A stretch of 64,000 nt of DNA from Warburgia ugandensis (Eukaryota > Streptophyta > Magnoliopsida > Canellales > Canellaceae), in assembly GCA_035236585.1 (NCBI GenBank), contig CP141130.1, positions 77,323,944-77,387,943 on the forward strand, given 5' to 3'. A program made the position numbers and the translations under genes. The notes below the pieces were generated by a model. It was not told the DNA's origin. It was given only the letters and a program-made list of their open reading frames with translations, and made no database searches. Below are positions 24,816 to 36,300 of this stretch, one piece after another. Each line of letters starts with the position of its first letter. The stretch's first letter is position 1.

Positions 24816-26250
24816 ATAAACATTCTTAGATCGTGGAAACCTTATATTAGCATAAACGAGCTTTGATGTTGTGTTCTCTACTAGCAGCTCACTAATTTGG
24901 GGTTGATTTAGATTGCAAATGAAAGGTCTTACAATTGAGTGGATTGGATACCATTAAACAAGGACCTGGCATTGAGCCAGGTAAGTCCATGAAACCAGGG
25001 ATTTTAGAGTTGCCTGTTTTGTGTATTTTTGAGGGCCTCATGAAAGATAGATGTATTTGTATGATTCTAACTTGTTTTTCAATCTTTTAAAAAACCATAA
25101 AAACTACTGACTGTAATTTTTAAGTGCAAATAAAATAGGCTATAAGCATTTAATAATCATGAAATTTGGTATCCAACCACTCAAAGCCATTCTAAACAAT
25201 AGAAATGGGTTAGATCTTTCAGTAAATGTTAGCCTCCGTCACAAAATGGAGATTCGTATACGCTCAATAATTCTATTGGAATTGGCTCTTTATTAGTAAA
25301 ATCTCATAATTCATACATAACGAATTGGTCTGACTTCTTCACACACTTTAGTGCACTAACTCTAAGACTAGCCAGAAAAATGCTTTCTAAAAATGCACTT
25401 GATTGGTCAAGAAAGAAGAATTTTTTAGGGCCCACATGCCATGTTGGTATAATCCTATCCATTAAACTAGTTGATAATAATAAGCCTATTCCTTGCATAA
25501 TAATTCTACCTTGAGTTCATTAAAAAAACCTCACTGAGAGTTTTGCTAGAAAAACGTGAACTAATAATTTTTGGTAAATTTTAGTGTGAAAAACCCATTG
25601 TAAAAAATGTGAAAATGGGCTATTAAAACCTATTACGCCTCCCCCATCCATGGGCACTAAAATTTGCAGTAGACAAAAAGAGTAGGTTTTGGTGACACTT
25701 TATATGTCTAAAATTAATTTTATATAAATGCCGGCCGATAAGTGTACGCAGGAGAAGAAGTCCACGCCCTTTTTTATATTATTGGATGCATTTTAGTCTT
25801 TTTTTATAATAAAAAAGTAACGAACATTTATTTTTATTAATTTTTCAAAGAACTAAAAAAAGATGCCAAATGCATGATTTATACTTGGCGAACAATTTCT
25901 GATGTAAAGAACATGACGAATGGTTTAAATCTACGGCAAGAGATCATCGTGCATAAAAAGGTACCGGCGGGAGCTTCTTGTCATTCTTAAGATCTTCTCA
26001 TACTCATTTACCGCAAAACATTTTTAGTGATTTTTCTAAGAAATTTACTGCAAAATTTTTCCCAAAATTGCTTTATTTTTGGTGAAGAATAGTTTAATTC
26101 TGGAAGGTGGTTTCTCCGCCACCCAAAATAATCTAATTTTGGTGGAAAATCTCCGGGTAAATCGTACGGTTTGCTTCATTTGATGGCGGATTCCAGTTCA
26201 TTATGACCCGTCAAGAGCAATGTGAATTCCAAGTGAAAATATTCTTGAAA
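24816..26250. other. Non-coding stretch upstream of the syntaxin gene
   Basis: No gene or complete transposon recognised. It probably includes the promoter of the gene that starts downstream. ATAAAAAGG at about 25954 is a possible TATA-like site but is not supported otherwise. Confidence 0.35.
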
Positions 26251-26261
26251 CGTAATTAATG

Positions 26262-26362
26262 AGTTGATAGCTTTGCATCAGGGTTCTTTAAGAAGACGGA
26301 GACAAGAAAATAATCCAAGCAAAGAGTTGATCGAGGAGGTCGTCGCTGTCTTGTGGGTTCTG
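26262..26362 (+). other. Possible 5' non-coding exon of the syntaxin gene
   Basis: A splice acceptor (TTTTTACAG, ending 27393) lies only two bases before the syntaxin ATG, so a non-coding first exon must exist upstream. GGGTTCTG/GTAAACC (donor at 26363) is a plausible end for it. The exact limits are a guess. Confidence 0.3.
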
Positions 26363-27395
26363 GTAAACCTTTATCTATCTGCCTCTCTAAACCTACCCAT
26401 GTAGGGGTAAGGTTTTCTTGTTCTTAATTGATATTCTGCCGTTCATCTTGAGACCCTTTTCTTCTGCCCCAAAAACCCAGCAGGTCTGTTGCAGCTCCTT
26501 CATTCAATTATCTTTGAGATTGATTCTCATTCAACCGGGAAAACCTGCAATGGATGTTCTCGAACCTGTTGGAACGATTGTTTGATGATTTAGTAACATA
26601 ATTTGATGTTGCTTCTACGATCTTGAAACTATGTGAAGAATTTTGCTATCTACTTTTAATTATGTGATGTTTTGCAGCGAACTTCTTCCCATATGTCTCC
26701 CGGATCTTGATCATTTCAAAGTTATTCTGGTTTAACAGAATCAGGTTGTTGTTCACTCTGTGTTCTGTTGGTTAGGTGCACCTAGACTCCATCAGCTTGG
26801 ACAGTTAGTTGAAGCTGTTAGCAACCAGATTTCTAATTAAATTGAGGAACCTTGTCATATTAAAATTAGGGTTAACTTAATCCTTCTCCCTTACATTTTT
26901 ATTTTGGGTCAAAACTAAAATTTTTCCTGATAAATTAAAATTGCAGAACATCTGGTAGAGGACTAAGATAGAGACACTTAGCAGCAGCTCAACTTCACAA
27001 GAAGGGTTCAGAATTGGTCTAAGAGAGATTTAAGCTGTTGTCATTGGTAGCATATTATTTATTGTCAATTTTAAATACTGAAGAAAGTTCATTCTGAATA
27101 ATATGATATCTTTTGTTTTGATGTGACTTTATCATGAGGGAAACTATAATTGAGAGAAAGGGTTCAAACTTTATAGATCCTCCTGATATCTGATTCAATT
27201 TGCTACACCATCTGGGACCTTTGAGTGCTTACTACCTATGTTTGTGGGACTGATGGATATTTATGTTATGAATGGACCAAATGTAATCTTTCTCATCAGT
27301 AGTAAGGATCTAATCTGTCCAAATTTTGATGCTTGCATCATTTTTATATGGTTCTGTGCTGATAATCTTTTTGATATGTTTACATTTTTACAGCG

Positions 27396-30300
27396 ATGGC
27401 TTCCTCTTTGGATTCATGGATGAGAGAATTCAATGAAGCTTCCAAGCTTGCTGATGATGTCAATGCCATGATTGCTGAAAGGGGTTCTTTTCCTCCCTCT
27501 GGCCCCGAAACACAAAGGCATTTATCTGCGACTCGAAGGAAGATTACAATTTTGGGAACGAGACTTGATAGCTTGGAATCACTTCTATCTAAGCTTCCCA
27601 GTAAGCAGCCAATGTACGTTTCTCACCTCAATTGTATCATGTTACAGAAAAGTGATTTGCAGTTTTACAAGATGCTGAATCTTAACTTGCCAGCACTAAA
27701 ACTTCGTTGTATTGATATTAATAGTCTAAACTTCATATATTTATCATAGTTGAATCTTTTCAACCAAAGAAAATTATGATCGTGAATGAGAGAGTAAGCT
27801 GACGCAGTAGATGTACAGTTTTATTTCACTCCCACCATATCTGAATATTTAATATTCTAAGATTTGTTCTCTCAAATTAGTTGCTTATGTCTTACTGGTG
27901 TTACTATGCTCATTCTTCATATATCAAGAAAAGCTAATGCCAAACGTCATTCATTCATTATGTGCTTGGAGCTTCCAAACCCACACTACCAGTTGCGTGT
28001 TCTACTGAAAGGCAGTATGCTTTTCAAAGAAAGAAATGTATAAGAAAACAAAGGAAAACTTCTCTAAAGCTATGCGTAACTCCAATAGAATTTCTCCTTC
28101 TAAAGCAAGTTGCAGTTCCCAGTCATATATTTAAGATGCTTCCCAGTTACTACTCTTCACCTTGACTGCTTTATCCAACATTTAACCACTGGAAGGAATG
28201 GCCTCCTTCTGTGTTGTTTCTCACACCCATGTGACACTTCAACATCCAACCTCAACATGACATGAATCAAAAAGTGACATTCGCTCAAGCTAGGGCATTC
28301 CCCATAAGCGATGCGTTGCATCGGATCCCGGATGCGGTGAAAAATAGGCAAGGGTTGCTAGGGCGTTCTCTTAGAAGCGACGTGCTAGATCGGATCCCGG
28401 GTGTAGTGAAAAATGGGCAAGGGCTGCTAGAGCGTCCCCTCGGAAGCGACGTGCTGCATCAAAACCAAAGTGCAGTGAAAAGTGGACATGGGTTCATACC
28501 ATAGAGGTCGAGAAAGGCGATAGTAAATAGGGTATCTCCAAAACATAAGATTCGCATTGCTATATGGAATATAGGGACACTGACAAGTAAGAGTTTGGAG
28601 TTAGTAGACACGATGAAACGTAGGAGAGTCAACATCGCTTGTATCTAAGAAACCAAGTGGAAAGGGGCTAAAGCTAGAGAAATAGATGGGTATAAATTAT
28701 GGTACGTAGGAAATGAAAATAATAGAAATGACGTAAGAATAATAGTAGATAAGGAATTAAAGGATAAAGTTGTGGACGTTAAAAGACTCAGTGATACAAT
28801 TATAATAATAAAAATGATTCTAGGAGAGCGGATTATAAATATTATAAGTGCATATGCACCACAAGTAGGGTTACAAGATATAATTAAGAGACAGTTTTGG
28901 GAAGATATGGAGTCATGCAAGAAATTCCCAATAGGGATATTTATAGGAGCAGACTTAAATGGCCATGTAGGAAAAGATAAGGAAGGATATGATAGCATAC
29001 ACGGAGGGTATGGTATAGGTGAACGAAACAAGATGGGGGAGAATATCCTCGATTTTGCTTTGTCATATAACCTATCCATTGCAAATGCACTCTTTAAAAA
29101 GAGGGATGAACACTTAATAACCTTTAAAAGTGGACTTCATAAAAGCCAAATATAAGGATTGTAAGGTGATACTCGGTGAGAGTTTAACCTCACAACATAG
29201 GTTAATGGTTATGGATATTCATATCAAAAGATGGAGTAAAAGAACTGAACTTAATACACATCTAAAAACTAAGTGGTGGAACTTAAAAAGAGAGAAAATA
29301 ACCTCATTCAAAAATAAGTTAATGGTAGAAGGAAATTGGAACTATGAAACAGAAGTAAATACTATGTGAACTAATATGGCTGAGTCTATTAAGAAAGTGA
29401 CAAAAGATGTCTTAGGAGTATCTAAAGGTAAAAGACTATTAACAAAGGAAACATGGTGGTGGAATGAAACAGTGCAAAAAGCTATTAAAGAAAAACGAAA
29501 GCGTTTTAAAGCATGGCAAAAGATGTCTTAGGAGTATCTAAAGGTAAAAGACTATTAACAAAGGAAACATGGTGGTGGAATGAAACAGTGCAGAAAGCTA
29601 TTAAAGAAAAACGAAAGCGTTTTAAAGCATGGCAGAAGATTAGAAATAATGAAAACTATGAACAATATAAGAATGCTAAAAACGTTGCTAAGAGAATAGT
29701 AAGTGAGGCTAAACTTAAAAGATATGATGAGCTCTATAATAGAATAGGAACAAGAGAAGGTGAGAAAGATGTGTTTAAACTTGCAAAAGTAAGAGAACAG
29801 AAGGTAAGGGCTTAGAGCATGTTAGGTGCATTAGAAGCGACGATCAAAGGGTATTAGTCAAAGATGATGAGATCAAACAAAGGTGGGAAATATACTTTAA
29901 AAAATTGTTAAATGACAATGGCCCTGAGAATATATGGATTGAAAATACTATAAATCTAAATAACACTGGATATTATAGATATGAACGTAAGATTAGAATA
30001 CTTGAAGTAAAAGAGGCCTTGAGAAAGATGAAATCAGGAAAGGCCATGGGGCCTGATAGTATACCAATAGAGGTTTTGAAGCATATGGGAGATATAGGGG
30101 TAGTTTGGTTGACCAGGTTGCTTAACAAGATCATAAAATCAAAGAAAATGCCTGATGAGTGGAGGAAAAGCTCTATTGTACCAATTTATAAGAATAAAGG
30201 AGACATTCAGAGCTGCACTAATTATCGAGGGATCAAACTTATGAGCCACACTATGAAACTTTTTGAAAAAGTGATTGAGAAGAGGCTACGATATGAAACA

Positions 30301-33300
30301 AGTGTATCGGAGAATTAGTTTGGTTTCCTGCTTAGGAGGTCTACCATGGAAGCTATTTTCTTACTAAGACAATTAGTAGAGAAATATAGGGAGAGGAGAA
30401 AAGACCTGCACATGGTCTTTATTGACTTAGAGAAAGGTTATGATAGAGTCCCTAGAGAGTTAATATGGAGGGTGTTGGGTGGTAAAGGGGTTTCTCAGGG
30501 GTATATAGACATAATTAAAGATATGTATGAGGGAGCAGTAACAAATTTTAAGACCACTAGTGGCGTGACTGGTGATTTTCCTGTCACTGTTGGATTGCAC
30601 CAAGGATCGGCATTGAGTCCATACCTTTTCACATTAGTTATGGATGAGTTAACAAAACATCTGCATGAGGAGATTCCCTGGTGCATGCTATTTGCAGACG
30701 ATATAGTCCTACTTGATGAGACAAGGGAGGGTGTAAACATAAAGATAGAGTTATGGAGAGAAGCATTAGAATCGGAAGGATTTAAAATTAGTTGAACTAA
30801 GACAAAATATATGGAATGTAATTTTGGCAAGAAGAGTAGAAGTGGAACACCAGTCAAGATTGATAACTAAGAGGTCCCCATGAGAGACCACTTTCGATAC
30901 TTAGGATCATTGAACCATGAGAGTGGAGAGATTTAGAGGGAGGTTACCCAAAGAATCCAAGCGGGTTGGAACAAATGGAGATGTGCATCGGGTGTTTTAT
31001 GTGATCGGCGGGTGCCACTCAAACTAAAGGGAAAATTCTATAGGATGGCTATAAGGTCGGCCATGCTTTATGGATCAGAGTGTTGGGCAGTTAAGGAACA
31101 TCATGCTCATAGGATGAGTGTCACAGAAATGAGGATGTTGAGATGGATGAGTGGTAAGACAAGAAAGGATAGAATTAGAAATGAAAATATTAGAGAAAAT
31201 TTAGGGACAGCACCAATAGGTAACAAGATGAGGGAGATTAGACTTATATGGTTTGGACATGTTCAAAGGATACCAACAACGGCACCAGTTAGAAGGAGTG
31301 AGGCAATACAAGTTGAAGGTTCTAAAAGGGCAAGGGGAAGGCCCAAAAGAACTTGGATAGAAGTGGTGAGGAAAGACTTAAAAACTTTGGGACTAAATGA
31401 AGCCATGGTATTTAATAGAGTGGAATGGAGGAATAAGATTCATGTGGCCGACCCCTAATTGGGATAAGGTCTTGATGATGATGATGACGACCGGATTTCA
31501 GGCCCAATTTACATTGGAAGTAACATGATGGGAACAACCAATCAGCATATTTTTAATAATAATAAATTAAATCAGTTCTGAACTTTTGATATTATTTATG
31601 TCTGTTTATAGTGGTTTAGTTGTGCTAGGAAAACACCTTTGGTTTTTGGATATTATCTGCATCAATGATACATATAAGAGGATCTAGAAACCTCAACTGA
31701 GAAATATGCTAACTGAGAAAGATGCCGAGGAGATTTTGTTCCAAATGCAACGTGATCCACCCAGTTCTTTTGTCCAGCTGTTAGGTGTATTTTCCTATTC
31801 TCTGGAGATGGTGACCTGGGTCTTACCTAAATTCATTATTAATGCATTGTTTATAAGGGAGCATCTTATGCTTGATGTGAATATAGCTTTCCATCCATAC
31901 TTAGATCACTTGTCTAATTAGGCCCAATTTTGGTAACAGGTGGGATTATGGGATCAAGTTAATATTAATGGGGCCTAAGTAACCTTTCTTCAGATTGTTT
32001 CTGAAGTGCTTAAACACTCTTGGGTTAGAATTTTGATTAACTTTGTTAACAAGTTTATGAGGCAAATGCCACAGACATATGGTTTTCTTTGAGAAGCTAT
32101 TTGGCTGAATCTAGATTCAACCATGGAAAGCAATCTAACATGGTACCTGAAAATGTACTAATGCATAATATTGTTATTACATGTGACAAAGCTTCTTACT
32201 AAATGAAATCCCATGGTTATGCATCAGTAAAGCTAGATTAGCTATGCATATGTTGCTGCAAGAAGCATCTCACGAGTGACTAGAGTGGTAGAGCTGATTG
32301 TTCATGTGGTAAAGCATGGTGCAAGACATCACATGTATAAGAAAACCCATGGCTAATATTTTTCTGAAGTTTTAGCTTGATGTGAAGTTTAACAAATAAT
32401 TAATTGTGCTTGAGAGATTGATAGCTATCTTGTTATTTTTTTTAATTTTATTTTGTTTTCTCTGTACTTCTTTTGTTTCTGTTAACATGTAATGAAGGTG
32501 TACAAACACTTATTCTTAACTTTAGTTATGTGGGAGCCTTAATGGTAAGGAGAAATGTGACTGGAGCTTATTCTCAAGCCCTATGGTACAGTTACCTCAT
32601 CGAAAAGCTCCTTACTTCTACTTTTATATGGGGTCAAAATAATTTGGATGAATATGCAGATCACTAGGCATGGACACAATGTGACAATCATATGGGTCTG
32701 AGGAAGATGAGATTATAGTGTAGGCAAAATTTATTAACAAGCTTCAACTAATAGCAATAGCTTTGGAGTTATTTTAAGTTATAAGTTGTCAATTATGTGA
32801 GGACTGTCATCATGTGAGAATCATTTGACTAGAAATGGATTAATTCACAATATGAGCTGCATCTGCTGTACCTAGCCCGAGGCATGGTTAAGCACACTAG
32901 TAGGTTGTCCAGAACATGCAACAGACTTCATATCTTATGAGGCATATATGTAAAACTGAAAGAAGATTATTGGATCATTTATTGTCTTGTCCTTGTGGTC
33001 TGCCCCTTCCCCGGACCCTGCATAGGAGGGAGCTTCGTGCACCGGGGCTGCCCTTTCTTGTCTTGTCCTTCTTGAGTCCACCTATTAAATGATGGAACCC
33101 ATTTGATGCATGGTAGTTAGAGTCTAAGCCTCCTATGCAATCTTGATAATAATTCTACCAGGGTGGAGACTTCAATACAAATAAAATAATCTTTTATAGG
33201 CAACATTTACCAGTAAATAACGATACATCGATGTAGTACATTTTGATAATTTAGTAAATGTGACCTGCAATGTTGCATTCTTTTAATATATGATTTGATT

Positions 33301-36300
33301 GGAACATTAGCATATAGGTCCTACATAACATAAGTGTTTTAACGAACACTGTTAGAAAAATCAGATGAGGAAGCTTGTACAATTGTACGTTACAATATAT
33401 TAAAAGGGCATACCCGGTGCACGAAGCTCCCACATATGCAGGGTTCAGGGAAGGGGCGGATCACAAGGGTCAATAGTACGCAGCATTACCTTGCATTTTA
33501 CAAGAGGCTGTTTCCACACATTGAACCTGTGACCTCAAGGTCACATGACGACAACTCTACCGTTGCGCCAAGGCTCCCCTTCTTACAATATACTGTGTAG
33601 TCATTTTTAAATGTGTGTGTGCCCGCGCGTGTGCATGCGTTCGTGCTTGGAGCAATGTCATATAATTTCTACAAACAGATCTTGATGGATTATTCCAATA
33701 TTCAGATGACTAAAGCTTGTACAACTGTACCTTATGCCATTGATCTTACCATTTGCTTCCCTATGTGATAGTCTTTAAGCATAGATGGTAATGCACCGAT
33801 AGGTCTTGATAAAATCCCAGTTGGTTTTTAAATATATACCTCTAGAAAAGGTTTGTAAATGTGCATGATATATTTGGTTTGTTGATTTCTGTTAATTAAA
33901 AAGAGCTATTTTCTTAGTTATAAGGTTCCTTGCTTATGTTGCAGGTTTTATGAAATTCAGCGTGAACGCAGTTTCCTCTCTGATGTTTTCTTTTTGAAGC
34001 TTAATAAGACAGTTACTTTAGCAAGGGTTTTAATTCTATGCAGATCAGAGAAAGAGCTGCAAAAGCGCAGAGACATGGTCCAAAATTTGAGATCCAAAGC
34101 CAGCCAGATGGCCTCTACATTGAACATGTCAAACTTTGCTAACAGGTGAATTTCTTCTTTAATAATTTGCTTTTCCATTATTTTGAGCCGTCTATAGTTC
34201 CCAATACGTCAGCTGCACCATTTCTGGTTCTTGGTTTGGGAGGTTGCCTTGCAGACCAGCATGAGACCATTACTTTGATGGATTCTTGGTTTACATAGTT
34301 AACCAATTAGGTAAATTCAGATATGTTTATAAGCCTCCGAGCTACCATAAAAGTTTGTGCAAATGCAGAGGTGATATGGATCCTGAAAGACTGCTATATC
34401 CTGTTGTTTGGCTCCTCAGGAAAGATCTGTTTTGAGTAGTAAAATGCTGAAACTCAGTTGCAGGTGGTTTCCATGTCTATTTGCTGATATTGTGTCGCCT
34501 GTCCATAGTGAGGCTCAGAATCTATGGCATGTATTATAAATAGGTTTTCTAGTCCATTCACATCAACTTCCTTTTACAGCTTTGTATATTGGAGCAAAGA
34601 AATTGTGTTCGGACTTGGGGAAGTAAATGATGGAACTTCTTTTGTTGTAAAATTCCAGGGAAGACTTGTTTGGACCTAATAGAAAGCAGGATGAGATAAA
34701 CAGAACTGCTGGTTTGGACAACCATGGTATTGTTGGTCTACAGCGGCAAATTATGAAAGGCATGTGATCAGTAAGTTATTGTTACTTTCTTGAGATTACT
34801 GTTGACAGTTGTATCATTTAGCTTAACTTGTTTTATTTCTTGTATAATAGAGCAAGATGATGGCCTAGGTAAGCTTGAGGAGACAATAGTGAGCTCAAAG
34901 CATATTGCACTGGCAGTTAATGAGGAATTAGACCTACACTCGAGGCTTCTTGTATGTTTTTTAACCTCAAATCCCTTTGAGGTCGTCCCATTAAATTGTT
35001 TCCTTTCCTCAGAGTGATCTGTTCGACTTCCTTTTCTTATGACCCCATGTATTATTACAGGATAACTTGGACCAACATGTGGACTTGACAGATTCACGGC
35101 TACAGGTTCCACTCTTCTACTGCATTTCTCTAATTATTCATGTGAAGCTTGAGGTTGTCATTTGCAGCAAACATTTCTTTAAAAGATCACTAGCAACCTT
35201 TTCAGAACCATGAAAAGGAGTCTTTGATCAGGCCCCTCAGTTACTCGAGAGAGAATAGAAGATGACAAACAAGAAGTCACAAATGGAATGTGATCTCTGA
35301 GAGCTGATCTCATCCTTGAGATTGGTGCTATTGAATTTGCTTAAGGGCTTACGTTTTGTTTTTCACTGTCAACAATGAAAGGAGATCTATTATGGAAGAT
35401 AACAACAACAAAACGTTTGGAGGGTGGAAACTTCATCTCAAGCCAGGAATTGGATAATGTTGCTTCTTTGAAGATATGCACAAAAGAAACATCAACCTCT
35501 TGTTCTATTATGGGCCTGCAAAAAGGATTGAGAGACATCAATCGTCTTTTCTCAAATCAAGGATTTCATCAATAACATGGGACAGCTTCACTATGCTGCG
35601 CTATGTTTTGTAGCGCAAGCATTAGCTTAGAACCATTCTGCCTAACAGTTTATTCTCTTACCTCACTTGGAAAGATGCAGAGGCTGGTAGGAACAGCCAT
35701 TTCTCATCCTCATCTTGAACCTCTGTTTACAAAATCTGCAGACTTTCTAGTTGACAAATTCATTCTAGGCCTTGTACACATTGCCTGTCACACCATGGGA
35801 GTTGAGTGTCACGGACATGCACTGCAAGGTCTGTGACCAAGGCCCGCTGACTCTAAGGGAGGCTTATTTAGCTCATGGACATGGCCTAAGGGACTTAGGC
35901 CCGTTGTTGAAGATCCATGTTGCAGGGCCTAATTCTAGAAGGCTTGGTTTCTGGAAATTTTCTTGTAAATATCTAGAAAGAGAAAAAGCATAGATATTTA
36001 TGTAGAGATTTCTAGAGTAGTTCTAAACCATTAGATGGTTGACACATGTAATAATTTGGACTATCCATTGAGAAGGTGGATGGAAGGGAACAACTATAAA
36101 TAGGTGTAAGCTCCTCATTTGTAAGCAGATCATATTACTCAAGTGAAGAATATATGTTCTTTTTAAGTAAGTCTAATCTGTTGAGTTCTCTCATTGCTTA
36201 AGTGGGTGAGTGTAGCCTTAGCAAGTGAGAGTAGGAGTGGTAGGTTGACTTGTATCTAACAAGAGAAGTTGTGCACAAGTGCTGCACAGGTTTAACAAAG

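Larger units (their letters stand above)
28262..31490 (+). mobile_element. RTE-clade LINE, near full length, inactive
   Basis: The 5' region (28290-28490) has about 2.5 tandem units with the GGATCCCGG and AGTGAAAAxxGGxCA motifs. An endonuclease, a reverse transcriptase and a C-terminal region follow in order. The 3' end GGGATAAGGTCTTGATGATGATGATG is the usual RTE tail with trinucleotide repeats. Stops lie at about 28646, 30316 and 30793, and a 116-bp duplication adds a frameshift. It lies in intron 1 in the host gene's sense orientation. No target-site duplication was found. Confidence 0.88.
27614..34043 (+). other. Intron 1 of the syntaxin gene (6.4 kb)
   Basis: Donor GTACGT and acceptor TATGCAG. 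It contains an RTE LINE and two SINEs. The remaining sequence is AT-rich with no other recognisable feature. Confidence 0.85.

Noticed and set aside
28645..29079. 144-codon minus-strand frame
   Set aside because: Antisense shadow of the RTE endonuclease region.
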